From Prevotellaceae bacterium (GTDB lineage: Bacteria; Bacteroidota; Bacteroidia; Bacteroidales; Bacteroidaceae), in NCBI GenBank assembly GCA_028723455.1, contig JAQYEW010000019.1, forward strand, positions 1 through 61,397: a stretch of 61,397 bases of DNA. Direction: 5' to 3'. The notes below the pieces were generated by a model, which ran no database searches, was not told the origin of the DNA, and worked only from the letters and a program-made list of their open reading frames with translations. The translations under genes and the position numbers were made by a program. Shown piece by piece: positions 9,348 to 18,501 of this stretch (positions are counted from its first letter, which is position 1; each line of letters starts with the position of its first letter).

Positions 9348-10074
9348 GTTCGGGACGTTCGGAGATACATTTCTGATATTCGATGAAACGGGCAAAGGTG
9401 GTTTCGCTCATCTGATTGAGGCGCGTACGCATATAGTCGGCCGCGCCGTCGGGAGAAAAGATGGTCAGGCGGGTTAGTCCGGCCTTTGCGTTGAGGCGGT
9501 TGATGTCCTCCAGACGTACATAGTCGTAGAGTTCGTCTTCCTGACAGCGTACATGATAGTCCTGGTCCACGAGTCCGCGCCGTAGGAGGTCGTCAATGCG
9601 GTCCTCGTCGAAACAATAGGAGAGGATGCTGTACTCGTTCATCAGATAGGCAACGAAAATCAGTCCGCCGGGCTTTGTTACGCGCTTGGCCTCCAGCAGC
9701 GCCTTCAGTTTGTCTTCCTCGCTGATAAGATGGTAGAGAGGGCCAAGAAGAAGGGTGGTATCGGCCGTAGCATCGGGCAGGAAACTCAGGTCGCGTGCAT
9801 CGCCCTGTACCACATCCGCCTTGGGTTCGCGTTTCAGGAACACCTGGATATTGCGATTCACCAGTTCCACGGCCTTGACACGGTACCCTTCGGCCATCAA
9901 GGCAGAGGTGTAGCGTCCCGTACCGGCTCCGATGTCCAGGACGAAGTCTTCGGGATGCAGGAAACGCCGCAGGTGGTGCATGGTAGTTTCAAACTCCACC
10001 ATGCCGTGGCGACGCTGGAGACGCAGGTCCTCGGGGTGTTTGTTGTAATGCTTTTCGATATGGCTTAGTGTCAT
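9298..10074 (-). CDS. Class I SAM-dependent methyltransferase
   Basis: 258 residues from MTLSHIEKHYNKHPEDLRLQ; a 15-residue longer version from 10119 is less likely. The SAM-binding motif I is VLDIGAGTGRY (about residues 48-58), followed by an acidic AVELV strand end, GDARDLSF and the post-motif LLLGPLYHL. It is a Rossmann-fold enzyme acting in the cytoplasm. The substrate cannot be read from sequence. Its 3' end overlaps the convergent GH20 gene by 50 bp. Confidence 0.85.
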   Translation of the reverse strand: MTLSHIEKHYNKHPEDLRLQRRHGMVEFETTMHHLRRFLHPEDFVLDIGAGTGRYTSALMAEGYRVKAVELVNRNIQVFLKREPKADVVQGDARDLSFLPDATADTTLLLGPLYHLISEEDKLKALLEAKRVTKPGGLIFVAYLMNEYSILSYCFDEDRIDDLLRRGLVDQDYHVRCQEDELYDYVRLEDINRLNAKAGLTRLTIFSPDGAADYMRTRLNQMSETTFARFIEYQKCISERPELIGAGSHVVDVIRRAE

Positions 10075-10130
10075 GTCTTTTCCTGTTTTGATAAAAGGAG
10101 GATTTGCATACAAGCACATCCTCCTTTGTC

Positions 10131-11219
10131 TTATTCTTCTGTTTGTTGGTCGCTGGTCTCGGTGTTCTTACGAGCCTTACGTTGACGGCGCTGGCGTGAG
10201 TTCTCCTTTTGTCGTTTAGGTTGCTCTTTATCCCCTGTATCGGGCGATTCTTTCGTTTCCGTTACGGTGGAATCCGTGGAGGCTTGCTCCGCCACCTTCT
10301 TCTTGCGCTGGCGGCGTTTGCGTTTGGCCGGCTCTTGGGCTTCCTCTGCCTTGTCAGCAACTTGCGTGTCGGTATCGGGGGTCGGTATGTCATCGACAGG
10401 CACGTCGGGCAGCATGCTTTCGGGACGTTCGTCCATGGCGGTGCGCCGGCTCTTGGCCAGGAATACGGCTTCTTCCAACTCTGTGTGCTGCTTCAGGTTC
10501 TTCAGGGCTTCGCGGGCGGCCATTTGCTGGCTTTCCTTCTTGCTGTAGCCCCTGCCTGTGCCGCAATTCACGCCCTCTATGACGAGGTCTGTTTCAAAGG
10601 TAGGCGATGCGGTGCCTTCCTTGCCTTCTTTCACCAGGTCGAAGTTGACGCGCACACGGTTCTTTTGGCTCCATTCCAGAAGTTTGCTCTTGAAGTTCAC
10701 CTCCTTGTAGGCCACCTTGTCGATGTTCACCAGGCTCTTGAGGATACGGCGCTCCATGAATCGCATGCAGGCATCATAGCCACGGTCCTCGTACACGGCA
10801 CCCACCAAGGCTTCGAATGCATTGCCCAGCAGATTGCTGTTGTGCGTGTTGTGTACGGCGTCGCTGCTGCGCACCAGTTTGTCAATGCCAATCTCCAGAC
10901 CTATTTTATTCAGGCTTTCGCGCTGCACAATCTTGCTGCGCGTATTGGTCAGGAAACCTTCGCTCTTGCCCTTGAAATGGTGGTAAACGATGTCGCCCAC
11001 CACGGCATCCAATACGGCATCACCCAGAAATTCCAGACGTTCGTTGTTCTGTTTCTGGCCTTGGTATTTGCGTCCATAGGCTGATTTGTGCATCAGCGCC
11101 TGTTTGTAGAGCTTTATATCGCCAGGCAGGAACCCCAGGATGTCGTATAACGAGCGACGAAGCTCCCCGTCTTTTTGGAAGGGGAGCTTCAGTCTGTTGA
11201 TAAAGTCTTTGCAACTCAC
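10131..11219 (-). CDS. rnc: Ribonuclease III with long basic tail
   Basis: 362 residues from a GTG at 11219, five bases after the fabF stop. An ATG at 11255 lies inside fabF. The GTG product (MSCKDFINRLKLPFQKD) is the length expected for Bacteroidales RNase III. The signature NERLEFLGD gives the catalytic acidic residues, and a dsRNA-binding domain lies at about 160-235. Beyond it is an unusual C-terminal tail of about 110 residues, with an acidic/Pro part and then Lys/Arg-rich blocks (KRKRRQRKKK, RQRRQRKARK) that probably contact RNA. The enzyme cuts double-stranded RNA in rRNA processing. The fabF-rnc order is conserved in the phylum. Confidence 0.93.
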   Translation of the reverse strand: MSCKDFINRLKLPFQKDGELRRSLYDILGFLPGDIKLYKQALMHKSAYGRKYQGQKQNNERLEFLGDAVLDAVVGDIVYHHFKGKSEGFLTNTRSKIVQRESLNKIGLEIGIDKLVRSSDAVHNTHNSNLLGNAFEALVGAVYEDRGYDACMRFMERRILKSLVNIDKVAYKEVNFKSKLLEWSQKNRVRVNFDLVKEGKEGTASPTFETDLVIEGVNCGTGRGYSKKESQQMAAREALKNLKQHTELEEAVFLAKSRRTAMDERPESMLPDVPVDDIPTPDTDTQVADKAEEAQEPAKRKRRQRKKKVAEQASTDSTVTETKESPDTGDKEQPKRQKENSRQRRQRKARKNTETSDQQTEE

Positions 11220-11224
11220 GTTAC

Positions 11225-12490
11225 TTATGCCTCGTACTTCTTGAAGATGGCACACGCATTATGACCGCCAAAACCGAATGTGTTGCTCAGGGCGGCACGA
11301 ACGGTGCGCTCCTGGGGTTTGTTGAACGTGAAGTTCAGGTTATAGTCGATGTTGGGATCCTCGTCGCCCTCTTCGTGGTTGATGGTGGGAGGAATAATAT
11401 CGTTCTGTACGCTCAGCACGCTGAACATGGCCTCAATGGCGCCTGCGGCGCCTAACAGGTGGCCTGTCATGCTCTTCGTAGAGCTGATGTTAAGCTTATA
11501 GGCATGTTCGCCGAAGAGAGCCTGAATGGCCTTTACTTCGCTGATGTCGCCAACGGGAGTGCTGGTGCCGTGGACGTTGATGTAATCAATGTCCTCGGGT
11601 TGCATGCCGGCATCCTCCAGGGCGTTCTGCATAACCAGCTTGGCACCCAGACCCTCGGGGTGAGAGGCTGTGATGTGGTGAGCGTCGGCACTCATGCCTG
11701 CACCTGCCACCTCGGCGTAAATCTTCGCACCGCGGGCTTTGGCATGCTCCAACTCCTCCAGGATGAGGCAAACGCCGCCCTCGCCCATCACGAAGCCATC
11801 ACGGCTGGCGCTGAAGGGACGGCTGGCCTTCTGAGGCTCATCGTTGCGGGTGGAAAGGGCGTGCATGGCAGTGAAGCCACCGACACCACCGGGATAGATG
11901 GCAGCCTCGGCACCACCGCTCACGATGACATCCGCCTTACCCAAGCGAATCAGGTTGAAGGCGTCGGCCAGGGCGTTCGTGCTGCTGGCGCAAGCGCTGG
12001 CGGTGATGTAATTGGGGCCGTGGAAGCCGTACTTCATGCTGATGTGTCCTGCTGCGATGTCGCCAATCATCTTGGGAACGAAGAAGGGGCTGTACTTGGG
12101 ACCCTGCTCCTCGCCTGTGCGTGCATAGTTCCATTCTTCAGCCTCGAAGGTGTTCATACCGCCGATACCTACGCCCAGCACAACACCGATGCGGTTCTTG
12201 TTGATCTGTTCCAGATCCATCCGGCTGTCCTCAACAGCCATCTGAGCTGCTGCCATGGCGAAAAGGCAGAAGGGGTCCATCTTGCGGGCTTCTTTTTTGT
12301 CGACGTAGGCGGTGGCGTCGAAGTTCTTAACTTCGCAGGCGAAGGTGGTCTTGAACTTGCTGGCATCGAAGTTGGTGATTGGGCCGGCGCCGCTCACGCC
12401 TGCCAGCGCGTTCTTCCAGGTTTCCTCCGCAGTGTTGCCAATGGGCGTAACGGCACCCAGGCCGGTTACGACTACTCTTTTCAATTCCAT
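11225..12490 (-). CDS. fabF: Beta-ketoacyl-ACP synthase II
   Basis: 421 residues, full length for the family. The thiolase-fold active site is complete: Cys167 in ITASACASS, one His in NVHGTSTP and the second in MTGHLLGAAGA. It condenses malonyl-ACP with acyl-ACP in fatty acid elongation. It lies downstream of acpP on the same strand, separated by 130 bp that hold a strong hairpin with a U tract. Much of its transcription would therefore be read-through from acpP, unless an unseen promoter lies in the gap. Confidence 0.97.
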   Translation of the reverse strand: MELKRVVVTGLGAVTPIGNTAEETWKNALAGVSGAGPITNFDASKFKTTFACEVKNFDATAYVDKKEARKMDPFCLFAMAAAQMAVEDSRMDLEQINKNRIGVVLGVGIGGMNTFEAEEWNYARTGEEQGPKYSPFFVPKMIGDIAAGHISMKYGFHGPNYITASACASSTNALADAFNLIRLGKADVIVSGGAEAAIYPGGVGGFTAMHALSTRNDEPQKASRPFSASRDGFVMGEGGVCLILEELEHAKARGAKIYAEVAGAGMSADAHHITASHPEGLGAKLVMQNALEDAGMQPEDIDYINVHGTSTPVGDISEVKAIQALFGEHAYKLNISSTKSMTGHLLGAAGAIEAMFSVLSVQNDIIPPTINHEEGDEDPNIDYNLNFTFNKPQERTVRAALSNTFGFGGHNACAIFKKYEA

Positions 12491-12517
12491 TGTCTTTCTT
12501 TACTTCCTTTTATGGTT

Positions 12518-12592
12518 AAAAAAAGACACACGAACATACGGACAAGATAGGTACTCCTAAACGGAATACCTATGCGTGTGTCCGTATGTTCG
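12518..12592 (-). terminator. Hairpin terminator/attenuator between acpP and fabF
   Basis: A perfect 14-bp inverted repeat (12531-12544 with 12579-12592, arm CGAACATACGGACA) encloses a second stem (ATAGGTA/TACCTAT). On the minus strand it is followed within a few bases by seven U residues. It is a typical intrinsic terminator placed inside the acpP-fabF unit, and may set the high ACP to low FabF ratio. Confidence 0.75.
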
Positions 12593-12620
12593 TATGCCTT
12601 TCGACAATTCTTATCGTGGC

Positions 12621-12857
12621 TTAGGCTACGTGCTCCTTGATGTAGGTGATAGCGTCGCCTACGGTAGCAATCTTCTCTGACTCGTCATCGGGAATAGTGA
12701 TACCGAACTCGGTCTCGAAAGCCATAATCAGCTCTACGGTCTCCAAAGAGTCAGCGCCCAGGTCCTGAGTGAAGCTGGCGGTTTCTACTACGTCAGCCTC
12801 GTCAACGCCCAACTTCTCAACGATAATCTCTTTTACTTTTGCTTCCAAATTTTCCAT
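12621..12857 (-). CDS. acpP: Acyl carrier protein
   Basis: 78 residues, acidic, four-helix carrier. Ser37 in the motif [11 protein letters not shown] is the phosphopantetheine attachment site. It carries acyl chains for fatty acid synthesis, and FabF is encoded next downstream. The length and motif leave no real alternative. Confidence 0.98.
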   Translation of the reverse strand: MENLEAKVKEIIVEKLGVDEADVVETASFTQDLGADSLETVELIMAFETEFGITIPDDESEKIATVGDAITYIKEHVA

Positions 12858-13031
12858 AATTGTAACTTAAGTTGTTATGAATTTTCTTTTTAATTAGCTA
12901 CCTAATAACATCAGATAGGTTTTTTCAAGGTGCAAAGTAACAGCGATTTTCTCACATGACCAAATATTTAGCGTAAAAAGTGCATTTATATAGCACATTT
13001 TGCGTGTTTGTGTGCAATAAAATCGTGTTTT

Positions 13032-14096
13032 TTAGGTTTGCTCGCGTCGTAAAGGATAATCTCCGCGCAGTTTTTCAAACAGCTGAGGCTGTTTTTTCAG
13101 TCGTTCGCTGTCGTCCTGTGGATTGTAGAGGGCGAGTTCGGGAGAGCGGGCCGAAGAAGGAAGGTGGGCTTTAGGCAGGTCAATCTTGAAGGTCATGCTT
13201 TTCAGGGTTTCCATTCGTTCTTTGCCGAGGTCGTCGTGCTGAAGAAGATAATCGCGTACGGCCTCGAGGCTCATGCGCGTGGCGTTGGCTTTGCCATCGG
13301 CGCTGTAGCCGGCGATGTGGGGTGTGCCCAGATAAACCTTTTCCAATAAGGAAAGGCGGATGTCGGGTTCGTTTTCCCAGGTGTCAATGATGGCCTGGGC
13401 GATGCGTCCCTCGTCCAGTGCGGCTTCCAACGCTTCGTTGTCCACGACCTCTCCGCGGCCGCAGTTGATAAGCAGGGGGCGGCGGCTCAGGTGGTGCAGA
13501 ACGGCATCATTGAAGAGATGGAAGGTAGGGTGAGGCCCGGAGAGGGTGAGCGGCGTGTGGATGGTAATCACATCGCACTGCGTTTGCAGTTCCGCCAGCG
13601 TGCTGAAGCCAGCCGCACCTTCTGCCGCCGCGCGTGGAGGGTCATTTAACAAGATGCGGCACCCTAAGGGCTGCAGGGCCGCATGTACGGCACGTCCTAC
13701 GTTGCCAACGCCTACGATGCCCACGCAAAGATCGCTTAGGCTGACTTTCTTTTCCATAGCCCACAGCAGGAGGCTGTTGCGCACATACTGCCCTACGCTG
13801 GTAGCGTTGCAGCCCGGGCAGTTGGCCCATCGGATGCCTGCTTTTTCAAGATAATCCACATCCAGGTGGTCGTAGCCGATGGTTGCCGTGGCGATGAACC
13901 TCACGCGGCTTCCCTCCAGCAGCTCGGCGTTGCAGCGGGTGCGCGTGCGCACAATTAGTATGTCGGCATCTTTCACGTCCTTGGCGGTAATCTCCGCTCC
14001 GGGCAGATAGACCACCTCGTCTGCCAGTTTTTCCGCCAGTCCCTTGATATAGGGAATCTTATTGTCAATAACAGCTTTATTCATTTTTGTATTCAT
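13032..14096 (-). CDS. pdxB: 4-phosphoerythronate dehydrogenase
   Basis: 354 residues (or 350 from the second Met at 14084). It is a D-2-hydroxyacid dehydrogenase fold with NAD-binding GIVGVGNVGRAV (about 118-129), a catalytic Arg in INCGRGEVVDNEAL, and His in GTPHIAGYSADGKANA. The last stretch is typical of PdxB rather than SerA. The enzyme oxidises 4-phosphoerythronate in pyridoxal phosphate synthesis. It stands alone between acpP and the DUF4837 gene. The 109 bp upstream hold only a short direct repeat (CCCGAAGGCAT) and no clear promoter. Confidence 0.9.
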   Translation of the reverse strand: MNTKMNKAVIDNKIPYIKGLAEKLADEVVYLPGAEITAKDVKDADILIVRTRTRCNAELLEGSRVRFIATATIGYDHLDVDYLEKAGIRWANCPGCNATSVGQYVRNSLLLWAMEKKVSLSDLCVGIVGVGNVGRAVHAALQPLGCRILLNDPPRAAAEGAAGFSTLAELQTQCDVITIHTPLTLSGPHPTFHLFNDAVLHHLSRRPLLINCGRGEVVDNEALEAALDEGRIAQAIIDTWENEPDIRLSLLEKVYLGTPHIAGYSADGKANATRMSLEAVRDYLLQHDDLGKERMETLKSMTFKIDLPKAHLPSSARSPELALYNPQDDSERLKKQPQLFEKLRGDYPLRREQT

Positions 14097-14205
14097 GTTC
14101 CTTCCTGCAAATTATGTGCGTTCGTCCCGAAGGCATCCCGAAGGCATCCGGAAGAAGGAAAGAGAATAAACATTCATCTTGTCGCTTTGGCTTCTGTATG
14201 TTTGT

Positions 14206-15204
14206 TTATTTTTTCCTCCTTGCCGTACGGAGTGCTCCCTCCAGTTGTCGCATCAAATCCCGCTTTTGTGCGTTGGGGTTGTACACGAAGCCTTCGAAAA
14301 CCAGGATGCGGCGTGCCAGTGTGTCCGTGTGGGCCAAGGCCACGAAAGGACCGCCCATAAAGCCCCCGTGCAATGCCCACAGACCGCGCATTTCCTTCAC
14401 TGTTTCCCCTTTCATTCTAAGATTGCGTTCGATGATTGCGGGACGATTCTCCAAACCTCGGGCTGTGGCCATCCATTGTTGTCCGGTGCTCCCCGGTATG
14501 TTTTTTTGCAACACGCTATCGCGTTTGTCGGCAAAGACATCGATGCTGAGCGGCTGCCCGTCCCAGGGGAAGCTGTAGTAGAGGAAATTCATGTCCTCGA
14601 CATTGCGGTTGGTACTCCCCCAGAGGAAGTCTTTTTCGCGCTTCGTAGCCGTCAGGACGGCAGGCACCTGAATGCTATACCCTGCAGTGCTTTGCAACTC
14701 TTGGTAAACTTTCGGGCTGAACTCGCCTTGACGCCTCAGTGAAGCGGCCATGCGTTCGGCCTGAAAATCCAGCAGCAACCATTGGATGGCCTCACGTTGC
14801 TCGCTCAGCCAGCGGCGCATGCTCTTGTGGTCGGGGGCGGTTACGTGTATCTGAATTTGCGGCTGTGCCTTCACGTTATAGGCGACGGCCAGGCGTGGGC
14901 GCGGCAGTCGTGCGTCAACGTGAAAAATCACTTGGCTGTGCATCATCTCGAAAGCGGGTGTCAAAGTGCGTGGTGTCAGGTTGTTCGTACGGAAAATCAT
15001 CTCGTCTGTTCCCAGCCCGGGCATTTGCCCCTCGGTAATGAGGAGAATGCTGTCGTGTAAATCGCTCTGTAACAATTCGGGGTCGCACACCACCAGCAGT
15101 TCGCTTACCAGTCCTTTGCTGGCGGGCAACTGTTTTTGCTTCGTGTCTTTGCTGCCGCATGCCCCTAACAGGAACAGCAGGCCCAGTAATGCCGTGTGTC
15201 TCAT
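14206..15204 (-). CDS. DUF4837 family lipoprotein
   Basis: 332 residues with a lipoprotein signal (LLGLLFLLGACGSK, lipid-modified Cys16). The body resembles the DUF4837 family of Bacteroidetes: LLVVCDPELLQ..., a mid-protein 'NVEDMNFLYYSFPWDG' segment and 'GPFVALAHTD' near the end. The function is unknown; the lipobox places it in the envelope. It is divergent from the small cytoplasmic protein gene at 15261. Confidence 0.82.
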   Translation of the reverse strand: MRHTALLGLLFLLGACGSKDTKQKQLPASKGLVSELLVVCDPELLQSDLHDSILLITEGQMPGLGTDEMIFRTNNLTPRTLTPAFEMMHSQVIFHVDARLPRPRLAVAYNVKAQPQIQIHVTAPDHKSMRRWLSEQREAIQWLLLDFQAERMAASLRRQGEFSPKVYQELQSTAGYSIQVPAVLTATKREKDFLWGSTNRNVEDMNFLYYSFPWDGQPLSIDVFADKRDSVLQKNIPGSTGQQWMATARGLENRPAIIERNLRMKGETVKEMRGLWALHGGFMGGPFVALAHTDTLARRILVFEGFVYNPNAQKRDLMRQLEGALRTARRKK

Positions 15205-15260
15205 AGTGCAAAGTTAAGGAAAAAGCCCTATCTTTGTACGTGATTAGTATTACAAAAGAG

Positions 15261-15809
15261 ATGGAAGACGAAAAAGCTTATCTGGACAAATTCGAGCAGA
15301 CCCTGGTTCAGAACCTTGTACAGCTATGTTCCGGATGGAACCGTTTGGGCGGCCAACTCCTGGCCAGTGAGGATTTGGACGCGCTGTGGGAACCCATAGC
15401 CGAGGGATATATGCCCGATGGGGTGCGCGAGATTGCCAAGTATCCTACCGTCAGTTTGGGCTGGATGATGTACATCGGCATGGCGTTAGGACATCTGTGG
15501 GACAAGGACTGGAAGCGCGTGCAGAAACAGGAGGATGTGTACGCCTTTTTGCGTGAGCCTCGTGGTTTTGGTGCCATGGACGAGCATATTGCCGAAGATA
15601 TCCTCAAGCTGAATCCCGGAGAGGCGGAAAAACTGGAGGAAGTGGTGCGCACCTGTGCCACAGTGGCACTGACGCAGATTCGGCGCGAGGGTGTGGAACC
15701 TCAAAGTCCCATGGCTTTCCATATCTATGTCCGTGCGATTCATGCGCTCTATGTCGTGGGTATCGCTGTCGAACTGTTTCGTATGGGATATAAGTTCACC
15801 CAGTCCTAA
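15261..15809 (+). CDS. Conserved hypothetical cytoplasmic protein
   Basis: 182 residues from MEDEKAYLDKFEQ. A TTG at 15234 would lie inside the likely -7 box TATCTTTG (15229-15236), so the ATG at 15261 is the better start. The protein is mostly helical with no signal peptide or clear transmembrane segment, although the end (VRAIHALYVVGIAVELFRMGY) is hydrophobic. I recognise no domain; it looks like a Bacteroidales-specific family. It converges with the THUMP-like methyltransferase, with a 4-bp overlap. Confidence 0.7.
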   Translation: MEDEKAYLDKFEQTLVQNLVQLCSGWNRLGGQLLASEDLDALWEPIAEGYMPDGVREIAKYPTVSLGWMMYIGMALGHLWDKDWKRVQKQEDVYAFLREPRGFGAMDEHIAEDILKLNPGEAEKLEEVVRTCATVALTQIRREGVEPQSPMAFHIYVRAIHALYVVGIAVELFRMGYKFTQS

Positions 15810-17008
15810 ATGCGATGGCAATGCAGAAGGGCGTGGCTGTTGTCGGCCATGGTAGTGGCGAAGAGATAGTCGGGGCCGCCCTCTTTCAGTTTTAATTGCC
15901 GGCGCAGGGCATCTACCGTGCCCGGGAAGTTGCGCAGGGTCAGGTTTGCCTGTTTCATCCCGCGCAGTCCGCGCAGGCTTTTCTTGCTGAAGTCCATTTG
16001 TCGCACAAGACGCATGATGCGTCCGTGGGCTTGCAGTGTTTGCACCAAGGTCTCCTCCTGTGTGATGAAGAGATTACTCATGGGATGCACTTTGGCCAGA
16101 CCGTTTTCTTGGGCGAAGGCATCCTGTAGTTGTGTCTTGAGCAGGCTGGCACCCGGTTCGAAAAGCAGGCAGCCGCCGGGGAGCACGCTTTCCGCCAGTT
16201 GGGGTGTTCCCCCTTCTGTCTTTGAAAAGCAGGCCGTTTGCACATGACCTTTCTTGTCTGTGCTTAGGTTGGCGGCAATGCGTCTGGCCATGCTTGCGTA
16301 GCCAGGCGCAATAATCAATAGCAGTTCCTTGCATTCCCCCCGCACGCTGATGGCATGCACCTCGCTTACGCCCTCCACTTGGCGCAGCGTGGAGGCGATA
16401 TCCAACATGGGCGATAGTTTGATGACAATTAGTTTGCATTTCTGCCATAGGGGCTGCAACTCCAGAATGTTGGGTGTACAGTCCGCTAAGGCCACTGTTT
16501 TCTGCCCTGTAGCGTCGCGGCGTGCGGGATCCAGAAACAGGACCGTATCCGTGCGTTGCCATAGGGCGGCATCGGGACACGCTGTGTTTACAACCTCGGC
16601 CCGGGGCAGTCCCAAGAGTGGTAGGTTGTGGGCAGCCAAATCACACAGGTGGGGCAGGCGTTCTATGTAGATGCTTTCGTGGAACAAGGGGGCCATGGCA
16701 CTGAAGTCCACGGCCAATCCCCCTGTCATGTCTACCAACCGAATGCGGTCGTCCGGTGTGAGCCGGCTTTCCAGAAGTTGGCGTTTGTATTGCGCCGTTT
16801 CCCAACTGCTGCACTGTTCCATGCTGAGGCGGGGAGGATAGTGTATCCCTTCTGTGGCCGCCCAATGGGGCAGTTTGCGTTGAGCCGTCCGGTAGCCCTC
16901 AATCTGTTGGGCGCACCAGGGCAAATCTACTCCCTCTGGAGCGCGACGCAACAACAGCAGGCGTACATCGTCGCGTAAGTGTTCATGTATGAACGCTTCG
17001 TTGTCCAA
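15806..17008 (-). CDS. THUMP-like / class I methyltransferase-fold protein
   Basis: 400 residues from a TTG at 17008 (LDNEAFIHEHLRDDVRLLLL). The alternative ATG at 17119 lies 100 bp inside the flotillin gene and would add 37 Arg/Lys-rich residues with no family look. RLVDMTGGLAVDFSAMA is the SAM-binding-like motif and FLDPARRD the acidic motif IV-like site. The C-terminal part matches the THUMP-like domain of Bacteroidetes proteins. It is probably an RNA methyltransferase, but the target is unknown. Confidence 0.8.
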   Translation of the reverse strand: MDNEAFIHEHLRDDVRLLLLRRAPEGVDLPWCAQQIEGYRTAQRKLPHWAATEGIHYPPRLSMEQCSSWETAQYKRQLLESRLTPDDRIRLVDMTGGLAVDFSAMAPLFHESIYIERLPHLCDLAAHNLPLLGLPRAEVVNTACPDAALWQRTDTVLFLDPARRDATGQKTVALADCTPNILELQPLWQKCKLIVIKLSPMLDIASTLRQVEGVSEVHAISVRGECKELLLIIAPGYASMARRIAANLSTDKKGHVQTACFSKTEGGTPQLAESVLPGGCLLFEPGASLLKTQLQDAFAQENGLAKVHPMSNLFITQEETLVQTLQAHGRIMRLVRQMDFSKKSLRGLRGMKQANLTLRNFPGTVDALRRQLKLKEGGPDYLFATTMADNSHALLHCHRI

Positions 17009-17018
17009 GGTTTGTCGC

Positions 17019-18404
17019 TTATTTCTCCTCTTGGATTTCCTCTGCCTCCCGGGCGTTCTCCGCCTTTTTCTGAGCCAGGTAATTGGGCAGGTCAAGACCC
17101 GCTTGCTCAAACAGCTCACCCATGGGAGGGATGCTCTTCATGAGGCCGGATACGAAATTCGCCGTACTGGTCTTGCCGTCGCCGCCAGCACCGCCGTTGG
17201 TGTCCCATACCGTAACCTTGTCAATCTTGATGCCCTTGATGGCATCCACCTGGGTCTTCACCAGTTCTGGCAATTTCTCCAGCAGGAGCAGGGTATAGGC
17301 CTTCGTTGCGTCTCCGCCGGCGGCCTTGATCATCTGGTCGTAGCCCTCGGCTTGCTTCGTCAGCACTTCGTACAAACCCTTGGCCTCGGCTTCCATCTTG
17401 GCAAAGATGGCGTCAGCCTCACCCTTGGCGTTCACACGTTTTTGCTCTGCTTCGGCCTCGGCAGCCAGCACAAGACGCTGTTTCTCGATTTCCTGGGCCA
17501 CGATGACGTTGGCCGTCTGTGTGCTGCGGTCGCGGTCGGCACGCGCTTCCTCGGCTTTGCGCTCGGCGGCGTATGCCTCTTCCAAAGCCTGGGCCTGTGC
17601 CACTTTCTCGGCGGCGATGGCCTTGCGTTGCGCCTCGGCTTCGCGTTCGCGACGGTTGGCGTTGCTGTTTGCTACGGCAATCTTGGCTTCGTTCTCGCCG
17701 GCCACGGCTTGCGCGTCGGCCTCGGCGGTGCGGATACGTGTCTCGCGGACGGCCTCTGCCTTACCGATTTCACCTACCTTTTCTTGTTCGGCAACGCGCA
17801 CCTTGGCCTCGTTGATGGCCTTGGCGGCAGCCTCTTGTCCCAGGGCTTCGATGTATCCGCTCTCGTCCTTGATGTCTGTTACGTTCACGTTGATCAGGCG
17901 CAGGCCGATTTTCTTCAGTTCCACCTCTACGTTGGCACTGATGGCTTCCAGGAATTTGTCGCGGTCGCTGTTCAGTTCCTCAATGCTCATGGTGGCGATT
18001 ACCAGACGCAGCTGGCCGAAGAGGATATCGCGGGCCAGTTCCTGAATCTGCGTGGCGGTAAGACCCAGCAGGCGTTCGGCGGCGGCCAGCATGGTGTCTG
18101 GTTCTGTGGAGACACCCACCGTGAAGCGACAGGGCACGTCCACACGGATATTCTGGCGGCTGAGCGCGTTTGTCAGGTTGGCGTCGATGCTGATGGGGGT
18201 CAGACTGAGATAGGCATAGTCCTCAATGATGGGCCATACGAAAGCGCCGCCACCGTGGTAGCACTTGGCACTGCGGTTCGCGCCCTTGGCACCGCCATAA
18301 ACAACGAGCACTTTGTCCGAGGGACAACGACGATAGCGGTTGATGAGTGCCATGAAAAGGAACAGGCACACAACCAGAAGGATAAGGATGAAGGTTAGTT
18401 CCAT
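17019..18404 (-). CDS. Flotillin-family SPFH membrane protein
   Basis: 461 residues. An N-terminal membrane segment (MELTFILILLVVCLFLFMAL) is followed by an SPFH domain (about 30-200) and a long Ala/Glu-rich coiled coil (about 215-360) with the repeated EAEA/AEAE pattern of flotillins. A short C-terminal region ends in charged residues. Flotillins form oligomers in ordered membrane microdomains. The NfeD-like gene lies 97 bp upstream on the same strand, a usual flotillin partner. The gap holds an octamer repeat array. Confidence 0.92.
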   Translation of the reverse strand: MELTFILILLVVCLFLFMALINRYRRCPSDKVLVVYGGAKGANRSAKCYHGGGAFVWPIIEDYAYLSLTPISIDANLTNALSRQNIRVDVPCRFTVGVSTEPDTMLAAAERLLGLTATQIQELARDILFGQLRLVIATMSIEELNSDRDKFLEAISANVEVELKKIGLRLINVNVTDIKDESGYIEALGQEAAAKAINEAKVRVAEQEKVGEIGKAEAVRETRIRTAEADAQAVAGENEAKIAVANSNANRREREAEAQRKAIAAEKVAQAQALEEAYAAERKAEEARADRDRSTQTANVIVAQEIEKQRLVLAAEAEAEQKRVNAKGEADAIFAKMEAEAKGLYEVLTKQAEGYDQMIKAAGGDATKAYTLLLLEKLPELVKTQVDAIKGIKIDKVTVWDTNGGAGGDGKTSTANFVSGLMKSIPPMGELFEQAGLDLPNYLAQKKAENAREAEEIQEEK

Positions 18405-18495
18405 AGTGAATTAGTGAGTAGTGGATTAGTGAGTAGTGGATTGGTGAAGTAGTGGATTGGTGAATTGGTGGATTGGTGAATTGGTGGATTGGTGA
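18405..18495. repeat. Octamer tandem array GTGRATTR (first copy)
   Basis: Between the NfeD-like stop and the flotillin start. From about 18450 it reads as alternating octamers GTGGATTG and GTGAATTG, repeated about five times. It is preceded by looser units (GTGAGTA, GTGGATTA). A related array lies at 20140-20250. Confidence 0.85.
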
Positions 18496-18501
18496 CTCGT
18501 A

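Noticed and set aside
14120..14152. Short direct repeat CCCGAAGGCAT upstream of pdxB
   Set aside because: Only two to three copies, no clear symmetry and no promoter link; not enough to call an operator.
17009..17119. 37-residue N-terminal extension of the THUMP-like protein
   Set aside because: It lies inside the flotillin gene, is only a run of Arg and Lys, and the family begins near the TTG at 17008.
17000..18398. Long plus-strand frame opposite flotillin
   Set aside because: It is the complement of the Ala/Glu-rich coiled coil; such GC-rich shadows are common here and show no family look.
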